Numbered from the stretch's first letter, positions 17,494-27,299 are shown. The stretch is DNA of 64,000 bases from Arcticibacterium sp047623945 (GCA_047623945.1 JBLHOT010000008.1:17177-81176); one strand, 5' to 3'. Notes: generated by a model not told the origin, from the sequence alone. Translations and numbers: made by a program.

Positions 17494-18783
17494 TTAGTTC
17501 AAATCAATTGGTAAAACCTGATTGCTTAGAAGTTCTCCAAATAGGTCCCATCTCTTTTGCTGGTTGTCTGCTGTGCCGCCTTGTTTTTCTATGGAGTTTT
17601 TTACCAAGTCCATGCCATAATTGTAATTGATGACATAGCTTCTGTATTTCTTAGTGAAAGCTATCCTTTGCTTGGCTTTTACAGGGCTGTAAAAACCAAA
17701 TTTTATAAGATAGGCTATTCCTTGCTCCTCTGTCATGGTTCCATTCAAAACTCCTCGTGCCACCTCATTCCCTGCATAGTTTAGTTCAGCCACTAATTCC
17801 AGTGCTTTGAAGTAAGTGCTTATTCCTGCCGTATCTAAGCCAGCTAAGGGCAAAAGAACTTCCTTGGCAAAAATCACCCTGTCTTCTCCAGGGAAAGCTA
17901 CATCAACACCATAATTTGCAGATCCTTCCGCTATCAATGATTGCGGACTGAATAAAGGGTATAAACTTGTTTCTATATAGCCTTTCTTGTTGTATAAGTT
18001 TTCTTCTAAAAGCACGTTAAATACATGGTGGCCAGGATAAGACTCGTGGCTTCCTACGTCGATGACGCGTTCTATAGAAATAGGGAAGTCGGTGTTTATT
18101 TGAATCAATGAAGTGAAATCACCCTGATACCAATTATAACCACTCCATGCTTTATCAGTAACAAATTCTAAGCTAAACCCTTCTTTTTCTGGAATAGGAT
18201 AATGCTCTTGTGTTCTTTTTCTCGCTTCCGCTATGGCCGTTTTCATTACGGTATCGAGTTTCTCAACTGGAATGATAAAACGCTTCCCCAAGTTTTGATA
18301 CTTTTCTTGTAGTGTGCCTTCTCCTTTTAAAAAATCAGCTAGCTTATCCATAGATTCCTGAAACTTGGTGCTGTCATAATGAGGAGCTTCCACACCAAAT
18401 AAAGCCATAGATTCAGTATCGAAATCTGATGTTTCACCACCAACTATTCTTACCCTTTCCGCATAAGCAATTAACTGAGCTTGAATAAACTTGGCTCTGT
18501 TCAGGTTAGAGTTATCCTTTTCCGACTTTATATAAGTTTCAAATTCATTATGAAGATTTGAAACTTCGGTTAAAAGGTAATCTTTAGGGAAAACTTCATA
18601 TTCTTTGGGTTCTGGTTTCAGGCTATCAGGACCGTAATAGGCGTCCACAAAGTCAGCATCTTGCTGTCCAATTTCTAAACCTAGCTTTACGTACTCAGTG
18701 GCTAATCTATTCAGTTCAGGTTTAGTGTCTTCTTTTGTTTGGCATGCCGTTAATGCCAAGACAATAATGATTGCTTTTTTCAT
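17494..18783 (-). CDS. DUF885 family metallopeptidase-like lipoprotein
   Basis: 429 residues from the ATG at 18783, which places a lipoprotein signal at the start (MKKAIIIVLALTACQ, lipobox LTAC); the frame is open upstream to 18831. The DUF885 hallmark HESYPGHH is present, followed about 30 residues later by the Glu of LIAEGSANYG, the expected third zinc ligand. Relatives are predicted zinc peptidases. It would sit on the periplasmic face of a membrane. The C-terminal FYSPVKAKQRIAFTKKYRSYVINYNYG is also typical of the family. It follows the SDR at 18864 by 80 bases; no functional link is obvious. Confidence 0.82.
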   Translation of the reverse strand: MKKAIIIVLALTACQTKEDTKPELNRLATEYVKLGLEIGQQDADFVDAYYGPDSLKPEPKEYEVFPKDYLLTEVSNLHNEFETYIKSEKDNSNLNRAKFIQAQLIAYAERVRIVGGETSDFDTESMALFGVEAPHYDSTKFQESMDKLADFLKGEGTLQEKYQNLGKRFIIPVEKLDTVMKTAIAEARKRTQEHYPIPEKEGFSLEFVTDKAWSGYNWYQGDFTSLIQINTDFPISIERVIDVGSHESYPGHHVFNVLLEENLYNKKGYIETSLYPLFSPQSLIAEGSANYGVDVAFPGEDRVIFAKEVLLPLAGLDTAGISTYFKALELVAELNYAGNEVARGVLNGTMTEEQGIAYLIKFGFYSPVKAKQRIAFTKKYRSYVINYNYGMDLVKNSIEKQGGTADNQQKRWDLFGELLSNQVLPIDLN

Positions 18784-18863
18784 GCTTAAATTTAGGTTTA
18801 AAATGTTTGAGCTAGAAAGGTTCACCAACATATTACTCTAGGTCGAAGTCTGCCTTTTACCTG

Positions 18864-19631
18864 CTACAACTTCCAAATTCCCATACCGCCGTCAGACGCA
18901 AACATTTGGCCAGTCATATAGGGCATTTGGCCGGTCACTAGTGTGGCAACAGCTTTACCTATATCCTCAGGTGTTCCCATTCTTTTTTCTAAGACAAATC
19001 CGTCCTGTGCCATTTTTGTGTATTTATCATTGACCACCGCTGTCATGTCTGTGGTAATAATACCCGGCTGAATTTCATAAACAGGAATGGCATATTCACT
19101 CATTTTTACAGCAAAAGAGGTGCTCATGATGCTCAGGCTGGCTTTCGACATACAGTATTCTACACGGTTTGTTGAGGCCGTACGTGCGGATATGGAGGTT
19201 ATATTAACTATACAGGCATCAAACTTAGGGTTAGTCTCTTTCTGACGAACTAGTTCTTTAGCCGCTAATTGACTCACGAAAAAAGTGCCCTTTTGATTGA
19301 TATCCATCATGTAGTCAAAATCTTCTTCTGTGACTTCTAACATGTCTTTTCTGATTTTTGGAGCTACTCCAGCATTGTTTATTAGTACGTTTAATTGGCC
19401 ATAATGGGCGAGTGTTTTTGAGATGATGGCTGCTCTGTCTTCGGTTTTTGAAATATCTCCTTGGCAGTATATAACATCCTGGCCAAAGGCTTTTAGCGTA
19501 TCCATGGTTTCAGATATGCTACTTTCGCCTCTTACTCCATTAATGGCCAAACTATAGCCTTTTTCTGCCAATGCTTTGGCTATTCCTAAACCTATGCCGC
19601 GGCTTCCGCCTGTTACTAATGCTACTTTCAT
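18864..19631 (-). CDS. SDR family oxidoreductase (3-ketoacyl-ACP reductase-like)
   Basis: A 255-residue SDR with cofactor motif TGGSRGIG (7-14), NNAG near 85-88, and catalytic Ser146, Tyr159 and Lys163. The C-terminus has the FabG-like MTGQMFASDGGMGIW end. This subgroup is often labelled 3-ketoacyl-ACP reductase but in catabolic loci frequently acts on sugar acids. The start is preceded by GGAGA, an unusually good Shine-Dalgarno sequence for this phylum. It lies 151 bases downstream of the Old Yellow Enzyme gene and may belong to the same catabolic cluster. Confidence 0.85.
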   Translation of the reverse strand: MKVALVTGGSRGIGLGIAKALAEKGYSLAINGVRGESSISETMDTLKAFGQDVIYCQGDISKTEDRAAIISKTLAHYGQLNVLINNAGVAPKIRKDMLEVTEEDFDYMMDINQKGTFFVSQLAAKELVRQKETNPKFDACIVNITSISARTASTNRVEYCMSKASLSIMSTSFAVKMSEYAIPVYEIQPGIITTDMTAVVNDKYTKMAQDGFVLEKRMGTPEDIGKAVATLVTGQMPYMTGQMFASDGGMGIWKL

Positions 19632-19782
19632 GGATCTCTCCTTTTTTGTTTTAGATTTTTGTCATTGAAATAATAGAATGATTCAATGAGCAAATAATAC
19701 CGCGTGTCAATGATCTTATTTGCTAAGAAAGTAATTGTCAAACTCATCCATTTAATCATTGTCTCATTAAATCATTGCAATA

Positions 19783-21228
19783 CTACATTTTACTTCTAAT
19801 ATCTTTCACTACTTTGGCTTCTGGCATTTCTTTATAATACGGGTCAAGTGGGAAACAACCAGAAATGAGTCCATTTCTAGGCCCCGAAGTACAGTCAGAG
19901 AAGGTTCTGCAAACTTTGTTTCGCTTCAATACCTCTCCTTTGATGATATCGGCCGGCATTTCTGGGTAACTAAGTACCATTCTTCCAAAACCCACCATGT
20001 CTGCTTTATTCTCACTCAAGACACTTTGAGCCACATTCGGAAGCCATTCTTGTAGGTAAGAATAAGAAGAGCCAATAATCACCATGTCTGGGAATTGGGC
20101 TTTTATTTGAGCGGTAACATGAATTTGCCTTGCCACGCCTAGTAACGGATCCTCTGGTGGTAAATAACCATCAGAAGGAGGGAATATAGCAGGCCTAATG
20201 ATGTGAGGATTATAGTAAGGACTCCCCCCAGAAACACATATTAATTCAATTCCTAAATCCTGAGCTAACTTAATAAATTTAAATGTCTCATTTAAATCCT
20301 CTGAGAGCCCATCATTTGCTCCTCCGAAGGCGTATTTATAGGGTCCCTCCGCAGCGGGTTCTCCTACGCCATCTTCATCGGATTTGAAAGGCATCCAATC
20401 AAAAGCACTTAATCTAATGCCCATTTGTAAGCCAGGAGCCGCCGCTTTTATGCCACTAACAATATCTCTTAAGAAGCGAGTTCTGTTTTCAAAACTGCCT
20501 CCGTATTTGCCAGGACGGTCATAAGAAGATAAGAATTCATGCCCTAGATAGCCATGACAATGCTTTATATCCACAAAATGAAAACCCGCCTTTTGAGCTA
20601 GAATTGCAGCTTTGACGTAATCTTGAATTAAGCCATCAATATATTCATCTGTTAGGATGGGGTAATCTTTTGCTAGACCTTGCTTGGGATTTAAAACTGG
20701 ATGATAATACAAGATTTTAGGCTCCATCTTATGCTTATCATAAGGCTTACAAAATCTCCCAGAGTGTGTGAGTTGAAGCCCCACCATCAAATCATCCGTA
20801 TTTCCGAATTGATTTTTATGCTCGACAAAAAGCATATTATGAAGTTGTTTGAAATCTTCGAAGTTAGCTTCATTAATCATCAACTGATTAGGGTTAGCTC
20901 GGCCTTCAGTATTTACCGCTACAGCCTCGCAGCCAAAGAGTAATTTGGCCCCGCTGATCGCGAAATTCTTCCATCTCCTTTTTGTGTGTTCCGTTGGCTT
21001 TCCGTCTGCAGTGCCGTCCCAGCCCTCCATAGGAAGAATACAAAACCTGTTTCCAATTTTTGAACCAGATCTTAAATTGATTGTTTCCGAAAATACAGAT
21101 GTCTTGCCTGACTCTAATTCGTCACTGAAAGGTAGGTCTGCATTAATCTCTTGTAAGTGTTGTCTAAACTTTTCCTCCGTTTTAAGCTGAGCTATTTTCG
21201 GGTATTTGGGTCTATTTTTATTACTCAT
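19783..21228 (-). CDS. NADH:flavin oxidoreductase (Old Yellow Enzyme family)
   Basis: A 481-residue FMN-dependent TIM-barrel enzyme, longer than the usual 350-400. Typical parts: NRFCILPMEGWDG near 60, the QLTHSGRF segment, VDIKHCHGYLGHEFLSSYDRPGKYGGSFENRTRFL (the H..HGYL..FLS core), and VGFGRMVLSYPEMPADI near the end. A C-terminal CRTFSDC segment with another Cys recalls the Fe-S region of 2,4-dienoyl-CoA reductase-like members, but not all cysteines are there. No signal peptide. It overlaps GH88 by 4 bases, which is an unusual partner and suggests reduction or isomerisation of an unsaturated sugar product; that is inference. Confidence 0.85.
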   Translation of the reverse strand: MSNKNRPKYPKIAQLKTEEKFRQHLQEINADLPFSDELESGKTSVFSETINLRSGSKIGNRFCILPMEGWDGTADGKPTEHTKRRWKNFAISGAKLLFGCEAVAVNTEGRANPNQLMINEANFEDFKQLHNMLFVEHKNQFGNTDDLMVGLQLTHSGRFCKPYDKHKMEPKILYYHPVLNPKQGLAKDYPILTDEYIDGLIQDYVKAAILAQKAGFHFVDIKHCHGYLGHEFLSSYDRPGKYGGSFENRTRFLRDIVSGIKAAAPGLQMGIRLSAFDWMPFKSDEDGVGEPAAEGPYKYAFGGANDGLSEDLNETFKFIKLAQDLGIELICVSGGSPYYNPHIIRPAIFPPSDGYLPPEDPLLGVARQIHVTAQIKAQFPDMVIIGSSYSYLQEWLPNVAQSVLSENKADMVGFGRMVLSYPEMPADIIKGEVLKRNKVCRTFSDCTSGPRNGLISGCFPLDPYYKEMPEAKVVKDIRSKM

Positions 21229-22598
21229 TTATTTCTAAAATCTTCCAAACAATTAAAAAAAGCATAGTCTGGTTTTCCTTTGACCATTTTATCAAGGTAA
21301 ATAGCTAGCTCTCTCATGTGATAATCTCCCCACATACTAGATTCATGGCATGCAATCTTTTGCCCTTTGGGTACATTATCCCAGCCATTCGGTTCATGAT
21401 AAATACTGTGCAAAAGAATGCCCTGATGATGTGGCTCTGTAGAGAGATACGGCTCGCTCAGCATAGTTTTGGCAGAGGTTAAACCGGCTTGTGTATACTT
21501 ATGATCACCTAATACTTTGCCTAATCTCAATAAACCTTGAGCAGAAATGGCTGCGGCGGTACTATCAATAGGTTCAAAGTCATTATAAGGGTCCGAATTT
21601 ACACTTTTATAATCACCCAATTTATGAAGATTGGGTGCTCCTGTGTCCCAATACGTAATACCGTCTTTGGCCGTGTTTTCAATAAAGAAATCACAAGTCG
21701 CTCTTGCTCCTTTCTCTAATGTCTTCATAATACTTTCTTTTGAAATAGAATCAGGGAATTGGTCCGCAGGTACTTTTTGAAGAAATTCTAACTCTTCTGC
21801 AAAACCACAAATGGCCCAGGATAAACCTCTGGTCCAAGTTGTGAATCCACTAAAACCTTGCTGCGTATTTGGGGCACGGAAATTTCCATCATTGGTATTA
21901 AAAATGGCTTCATGTGCGGTACGTCCCCAATCATCGTATTTATCACGTCCTTCGTTGTAATATATATTATATTTGGATGTAACCTGAATGTGCTGCAAAG
22001 CTCTCTCCAAGAGATTGATTACTTGGTCGTTTTCGCCTTTGAATTCATGTCCCATGAAATGACTCAGCATCAATATCCTTACTGAACGCATCGTGTCCAC
22101 AAATAAGGAATGTGGCCCATTAAATGAATAAATATAGCCACCTTCTGGGGTGGTAGTCCAGCGATTTGCCTGTACAGTTCCACTTAATTTTAAAGCCAAT
22201 TGATAGAATTCTTTCTCCCAATTATTAAATGGAATAAGCCCATCCTCCATAAATCTGAGTAGATTCCCATAGGTAGAAATATTATTAAATCCATGGTCAT
22301 GCACACCCACATGGGAGAGGTGAGGAGCCATTTTATCTAATGTATTTTGTTTGCCTATTTGAAGAAATTGTTCATCTTCCGTTGCCTCAAATTGAAGTAG
22401 AGCCGAGCCGTATTGAAAACCTTGGGTCCACTCCGTCCAGCCTTTTGAACTGTATTTTCCGTTCACGGTAAATACGGGTGCTCCCTTAGAAGCGTCATAA
22501 TGCTTTTCAATGTCAAGGATTTTTTCTCCAGAGAGTTTCCAGAAATCTGCGAGTTTAGTTTTTAGGTCAACAGGCTTAATGTTAAAGTCAATTTGCAT
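21225..22598 (-). CDS. Glycoside hydrolase family 88-like unsaturated uronyl hydrolase
   Basis: A 457-residue (alpha/alpha)6-barrel protein without a signal peptide, so cytoplasmic. GH88 features include the repeated Gly/Asp helices SYSTAAISAQGLLRLG-like (here DSTAAAISAQGLLRLG), QGFSGFTTWTRGLSWAICGF, and CHESSMWGDYHMRELAIYL near the end. Family enzymes hydrate the unsaturated uronic acid at the non-reducing end of oligosaccharides left by polysaccharide lyases. It overlaps the symporter gene by 11 bases and the Old Yellow Enzyme gene by 4, so import and cleavage are coupled. Confidence 0.87.
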   Translation of the reverse strand: MQIDFNIKPVDLKTKLADFWKLSGEKILDIEKHYDASKGAPVFTVNGKYSSKGWTEWTQGFQYGSALLQFEATEDEQFLQIGKQNTLDKMAPHLSHVGVHDHGFNNISTYGNLLRFMEDGLIPFNNWEKEFYQLALKLSGTVQANRWTTTPEGGYIYSFNGPHSLFVDTMRSVRILMLSHFMGHEFKGENDQVINLLERALQHIQVTSKYNIYYNEGRDKYDDWGRTAHEAIFNTNDGNFRAPNTQQGFSGFTTWTRGLSWAICGFAEELEFLQKVPADQFPDSISKESIMKTLEKGARATCDFFIENTAKDGITYWDTGAPNLHKLGDYKSVNSDPYNDFEPIDSTAAAISAQGLLRLGKVLGDHKYTQAGLTSAKTMLSEPYLSTEPHHQGILLHSIYHEPNGWDNVPKGQKIACHESSMWGDYHMRELAIYLDKMVKGKPDYAFFNCLEDFRNK

Positions 22599-23997
22599 GG
22601 GTGGCCTCTGTTTTTTTATGAGTAAAGTAAATCATAGAACAGGCAATGGTCAAGAATGCATAAAGAAGAATATCTAAACGCCAATCGCCAAAATGATTTG
22701 GCACAATTGATAACACAGAGCCAATATAAATAATCAAAGCAAGAGCTGAAATTACAATGAAAGATTGTGGCGGTTTTTTAAACCAAATAGCCCCAAAAAC
22801 CACGGGTGCAATCATGGATGTTCCGGTGAAACTTACTTTGGCTAAAAGTGCCAATTCATTACCCATCAAAGTAGAGAAAACGAGCACCACTATCGTAAAT
22901 ACTAAAAGCGAAATTCTCGTGATATTCATCACTTTTTTGTCTTCTCCTTTTAATAGCGAACGAATCTCCGTTCCTAAGGCAAATATCTGAGCATTGGTAG
23001 TAGAAAGACAAGCGGCGAATAAACCTACCACAGCCAAGGCGGCTACAGGGGCCATCTGGTCTGATAGTAAGGCGGAGGTTAAAAAGTCTGATGTATTGGC
23101 ATCAGGATACTTAATGGCACCGTAAAAACCAATAAAAGCAGTCGGAATGATAACTAAAATGGCAAAAATTCCTACGGCATAGGCCATCTTATGTACGGCT
23201 GGTAAATCTTTCATAACCACCAGACGTGTAGTAAACTGTGGCTGTGAAACTGGAATTAGAATAATGGAAAGTGCCGATGCTATGAGAAACTGAATACTAA
23301 AGAGTCCTTTGGGGCCTGGAAGGCTTAAAAGGTCTGGGTTGGTCTCTTTTATGGTGGCAAACATAGTCCCCAAACCACCCGCTTTTTGAAGACAAACTGT
23401 TCCGATAATCCAAATAACCACTAGAAGCAAAAGAGCCTGAATGGCATCCGAAAATACAATGGCTTTAAGGCCGCCAATTTGAGCATAGACAAGCATGATA
23501 ACCACAGTACCAACTGCCCAAACCCACGAGGGAACTAAGGAAGGAAAAGAGGCATCTAAGAAAATAGAAATCCCTCTAATCTGGATGGAGACATAGGGCA
23601 CTAAAAAGATAAAGGAGCTTAAAAAAAGGAGATAGCCGGCCCACTTATTTTTATAGGCTTCCGCCACCATTCCTGAAATTCCTTTGTAGCCAATACGCTT
23701 CGCCGTTTTACGAAGTTTATACGCAAACCAGAGGAGGAAGAATACCATGAAGCCGTCTGAAAATGCTAAAAACAACCAGGCACCCACACCATGAACTCTA
23801 AAGAAATCGGGCATTCCCATAAAAGTGAATGCACTAAAGAGAGCTGCAGCAAAGGTTAAAAAGCCTAAGACTGCTCCAATGCTGGAACCGGCCAACATGA
23901 AATCATCCGAACTTCTGTCTTTTTTGTAAGACTTATAAGAAGCCCAAATGAGCAAACTGAAAAAGATAGCGAAGAATACAATTATCCAAGTGGTCAT
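22588..23997 (-). CDS. Sodium:solute symporter family transporter
   Basis: A 469-residue protein with about 12-13 hydrophobic helices. Family signatures are ISGMVAEAYKNKWAGYLL, VWAVGTVVIMLVYAQIGGLKAIVFSDAIQALLLL, and the later VAALAVVGLFAACLSTTNAQIFALGTEI. SSS transporters use the sodium gradient to import sugars, acids or amino acids. The GH88 partner suggests a uronate oligosaccharide or related substrate. Its start overlaps a 70-residue two-helix membrane protein by 4 bases, the arrangement seen when a small subunit pairs with an SSS carrier. Confidence 0.9.
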   Translation of the reverse strand: MTTWIIVFFAIFFSLLIWASYKSYKKDRSSDDFMLAGSSIGAVLGFLTFAAALFSAFTFMGMPDFFRVHGVGAWLFLAFSDGFMVFFLLWFAYKLRKTAKRIGYKGISGMVAEAYKNKWAGYLLFLSSFIFLVPYVSIQIRGISIFLDASFPSLVPSWVWAVGTVVIMLVYAQIGGLKAIVFSDAIQALLLLVVIWIIGTVCLQKAGGLGTMFATIKETNPDLLSLPGPKGLFSIQFLIASALSIILIPVSQPQFTTRLVVMKDLPAVHKMAYAVGIFAILVIIPTAFIGFYGAIKYPDANTSDFLTSALLSDQMAPVAALAVVGLFAACLSTTNAQIFALGTEIRSLLKGEDKKVMNITRISLLVFTIVVLVFSTLMGNELALLAKVSFTGTSMIAPVVFGAIWFKKPPQSFIVISALALIIYIGSVLSIVPNHFGDWRLDILLYAFLTIACSMIYFTHKKTEATHAN

Positions 23998-24206
23998 ACT
24001 TCTTTATCTTCTTTAAATGGGGAATATTTCTGGGCTATGAAAGTAATTACAACCAACAAGGCCGTAAGCAAGACGCCCATCCAAAAGGTATATGGCATGG
24101 CCATAAGTTCGGGTTCAGATTTATGGGTACTGAAAACGAAAAAGTAGGAGAGGATGGCAATACTAATTACCAGAGCGACGCATAGCCGCCAAATAGTTTT
24201 GTTCAT
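23994..24206 (-). CDS. Small two-helix membrane protein, probable symporter partner
   Basis: 70 residues with hydrophobic helices at about 8-26 and 40-60, an EPELMAMPYTFW segment between them, and a charged tail. Layout and position resemble the small DUF3311-like subunits encoded before sodium:solute symporters. ATGA overlap with the symporter start supports co-translation and a shared complex. The family assignment is tentative. Confidence 0.7.
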   Translation of the reverse strand: MNKTIWRLCVALVISIAILSYFFVFSTHKSEPELMAMPYTFWMGVLLTALLVVITFIAQKYSPFKEDKEV

Positions 24207-24352
24207 AGAGAATAGGGTTGAATAGGTACTCTAAGTAATTAAAAAAAAAGCGGAGTTAAGTGATTTGGCTAGTAAATAATCTTTTTTGGATTAATTAAGC
24301 AAAGAAGTGAGCAAAATTTCATTGAAAGCTGGAGCCTATTTCAAGTTTGGGT

Positions 24353-24389
24353 AAAAAAAAAGGGTAGTGATTTTCGTCACTACCCTTTT
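24353..24389 (-). terminator. Intrinsic terminator of carB
   Basis: A perfect AGGGTAGTGA/TCACTACCCT stem with a 6-base loop is followed on the minus strand by nine T. It begins 20 bases after the carB stop. The adjoining T run on the other side may also allow rightward termination. Confidence 0.9.
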
Positions 24390-24409
24390 CCAAGTTCAAT
24401 TTGAACAGT

Positions 24410-27253
24410 TTACCTACTCATATACATATTTCTTTCCTTATAAACATCTAAAAAAAAGTCGTCCTGAAGGTCATCAATGAAATAAATGCCTTCCCCTGTA
24501 GACTTCATCTCTGGCCCTAATTCCTTATTTACATTCGGGAATTTATGGAAAGAGAATACAGGTATTTTGATGGCATAACCTTTCTTCACTGGTTTGAATT
24601 CAATGTCTTTTACTTTGAGTTCGCCTAGCATAACCTTGGTAGCATAATTAACGTAGGGCTCTTGATAAGCCTTGCAAATAAATGGTACTGTTCTAGAAGC
24701 CCTTGGATTGGCCTCGATGATATAAACTATCTCGTCTTTAATTGCAAACTGGATATTGATAAGACCTTTTGTATCTAGTGCAATCGCTATCCTTTTCGTG
24801 TATTCCTCAATTTTTGCTAACACTTTTTCACTCAGGTCAAAAGTGGGAAGAACGGCATAAGAATCTCCAGAATGAATTCCAGCAGGTTCTATATGTTCCA
24901 TAATACCAATGATGTAGGCATCTTCTCCGTCACAGATCGCGTCAGCCTCTGCTTCAATGGCTCCTTCCAAGAAGTGGTCTAAAAGAATGTTGTTGTCAGG
25001 GATATCACCAAGAATCTTAACTACATGTTGCTCTAGTTCTTGCTCATTGATAACAATTTTCATACTCTGGCCACCTAATACATACGATGGACGGACCAGA
25101 AGCGGAAATCCTAAACCTTTAGACATTTCTACGGCCTTATCAGCAGTACGCACCGTAGTGAATTTGGGGTATGGAATGTTTAGTTCGACAAGTTTCTCCG
25201 AGAATCGGCCTCTATCTTCTGCTAAATCAAGGGCTTCCCAAGAAGTACCAATAATTTTGATACCGTATTTGGTCATTTTCTCCGCCATTTTTAAGGCAGT
25301 TTGACCACCAAGCTGCACGATTACCCCTTCAGGTTTTTCATGCAAAATAATGTCATAAACATGCTCCCAGAAAACGGGTTCAAAATAAAGCTTGTCAGAA
25401 ATGTCTGGGTCTGTAGAAACTGTCTCAGGATTACAGTTAATCATGATGGTTTCATAACCACATTCCTTAGCGGCGAGTACCCCGTGTACGCAGGAATAAT
25501 CAAATTCAATTCCCTGACCAATTCTATTGGGACCTGAGCCAATGACTAAAATCTTCTTTTTATCAGAGACGATAGACTCGTTGTCGGGGTCTTCTTGGGT
25601 GACATTAAATGTGCTATAATAGTATGGTGTTTCTGCCGCAAACTCTGCCGAGCAGGTATCCACGCATTTGTAGGCTCTTTTGATACCTAGGTCAAACCTT
25701 TTCTTAGCTACCTCACTTTCTAGACAATGCAATACATGGGCAATCTGCCTATCTGCATATCCTTTTTGTTTGGCCGTCAGAAGGAGGTCGGCTGGTAAAG
25801 TATCTAATTTATAAGCCTCTATTTCTTTCTCCAGATGAGTGAGTTCCTCTATCTGATGCAAGAACCACTTGTCTATTTTAGATAACTTCTGAATCGTATT
25901 GAAAGATAAGCCAGCCTTAAAAGCATCGTATATATGGAAGAGTCTATCCCATGAAGGGTGCTCTAAACTCTCTTTTAAAACGGCCTGGTCCTTAATTTCT
26001 TTGCCATCAGCTCCTAAACCATTTCTTCCTATTTCTAAAGACTGACAGGCCTTTTGAAGAGCTTCCTGAAAGGTCCTTCCTATACCCATGGCTTCTCCAA
26101 CGGCTTTCATTTGAAGACCTAACTTTCTGTCAGCACCTGGGAATTTGTCAAAATTCCATCTTGGAACTTTAACGATAACATAATCAATAGCCGGCTCAAA
26201 AAACGCAGAGGTGTTCCCGGTTATAGGATTTGTGAGTTCGTCCAGGTTATAGCCTATGGCCAGTTTTGCGGCAATTTTTGCGATAGGGTATCCCGTAGCT
26301 TTAGAGGCTAGGGCAGAAGAGCGACTCACACGAGGATTAATCTCTATACCTATTAATTCATCAGTATCAGGATTTAAAGAAAACTGAACATTGCAACCTC
26401 CCGCAAACATTCCAATGCCGTTCATCATCTTAATAGCCATGTCTCTCATGTGCTGGTAGACAGTATCTGGCAATGTCATGGCAGGAGCCACCGTTATGGA
26501 GTCTCCAGTATGGACGCCCATGGCGTCAAAGTTTTCAATAGTGCAAATGATAATAATGTTTCCAATATTATCTCTTAATAGCTCCAGCTCATATTCTTTC
26601 CAACCTAATATAGATTGCTCTACTAAAACCTCATGAACGGGCGATGCATGAAGGCCAGCGTTTAAGGCTTTGTCGAATTCTTCTGCGGAGTTTACAAAAC
26701 CTCCACCATAGCCTCCCATAGTAAATGAAGGTCTAATTACGAGTGGGAAACCAATTTCTTGGGCTATCTCTTTTCCTTCTAAAAACGAGCGGGCCGTACG
26801 TCCTTTACAAACGCCCACACCTAATTCGTTCATCTTCAGTCGGAACTTCTCTCTGTCTTCAGTGGTCTCGATGGCATCTACATCTACGCCTATCATTTCC
26901 ACATTGAATTTTTTCCATATACCTGCTTCTTCGCATTCTATGGCCAGATTAAGGGCAGTTTGACCACCCATGGTTGGCAATACCGCATCAATGGGTTTCC
27001 CCATGTCTACATGTTTTTGTAGGATTTCTTTGATGTACTTTTTTTCTAAAGGCTTTAAATACACAAAATCCGCGTTTAGCGGATCCGTCATTATAGTAGC
27101 AGGGTTAGAATTAATTAAGGAGACCTCTATGCCCTCTTCTCTTAAAGAGCGAGCTGCTTGAGATCCAGCGTAGTCAAATTCACAGGCTTGGCCGATTATT
27201 ATAGGGCCTGAGCCGATAATCAGAACTGATTTCAGATTGGGATTTTTTGGCAT
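24410..27253 (-). CDS. carB: Carbamoyl-phosphate synthase large subunit, lacking the C-terminal regulatory domain
   Basis: A 947-residue CarB. Two homologous ATP-grasp halves are seen: carboxy-phosphate half from about 1 (IGSGPIIIGQACEFDYAGSQA, SFTMGGYGGGF) and carbamate half from about 550 (VIGSGPNRIGQGIEFDYSCVHG, SYVLGGQSMKIV). The chain stops soon after FPNVNKELGPEMKSTGE. The roughly 130-residue MGS-like domain that binds UMP, IMP and ornithine effectors in E. coli CarB (1073 residues) is absent. The protein makes carbamoyl phosphate for pyrimidines and arginine, with the glutamine-hydrolysing CarA, which is not in this window. I recall short CarB in other Bacteroidota, so this is probably lineage-typical rather than damaged. 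Confidence 0.95.
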   Translation of the reverse strand: MPKNPNLKSVLIIGSGPIIIGQACEFDYAGSQAARSLREEGIEVSLINSNPATIMTDPLNADFVYLKPLEKKYIKEILQKHVDMGKPIDAVLPTMGGQTALNLAIECEEAGIWKKFNVEMIGVDVDAIETTEDREKFRLKMNELGVGVCKGRTARSFLEGKEIAQEIGFPLVIRPSFTMGGYGGGFVNSAEEFDKALNAGLHASPVHEVLVEQSILGWKEYELELLRDNIGNIIIICTIENFDAMGVHTGDSITVAPAMTLPDTVYQHMRDMAIKMMNGIGMFAGGCNVQFSLNPDTDELIGIEINPRVSRSSALASKATGYPIAKIAAKLAIGYNLDELTNPITGNTSAFFEPAIDYVIVKVPRWNFDKFPGADRKLGLQMKAVGEAMGIGRTFQEALQKACQSLEIGRNGLGADGKEIKDQAVLKESLEHPSWDRLFHIYDAFKAGLSFNTIQKLSKIDKWFLHQIEELTHLEKEIEAYKLDTLPADLLLTAKQKGYADRQIAHVLHCLESEVAKKRFDLGIKRAYKCVDTCSAEFAAETPYYYSTFNVTQEDPDNESIVSDKKKILVIGSGPNRIGQGIEFDYSCVHGVLAAKECGYETIMINCNPETVSTDPDISDKLYFEPVFWEHVYDIILHEKPEGVIVQLGGQTALKMAEKMTKYGIKIIGTSWEALDLAEDRGRFSEKLVELNIPYPKFTTVRTADKAVEMSKGLGFPLLVRPSYVLGGQSMKIVINEQELEQHVVKILGDIPDNNILLDHFLEGAIEAEADAICDGEDAYIIGIMEHIEPAGIHSGDSYAVLPTFDLSEKVLAKIEEYTKRIAIALDTKGLINIQFAIKDEIVYIIEANPRASRTVPFICKAYQEPYVNYATKVMLGELKVKDIEFKPVKKGYAIKIPVFSFHKFPNVNKELGPEMKSTGEGIYFIDDLQDDFFLDVYKERNMYMSR

Positions 27254-27291
27254 TTTATCTGGGAAGGAGTTTCGATTTAATCATCGAAGAT

Positions 27292-27299
27292 CAAAGTTA
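27292..27299 (-). promoter_or_regulatory. Possible -7 box for carB
   Basis: On the minus strand this is TAACTTTG, an exact TAnnTTTG match, 38 bases upstream of the carB start. No good -33 TTG was found at the expected spacing. Confidence 0.4.
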
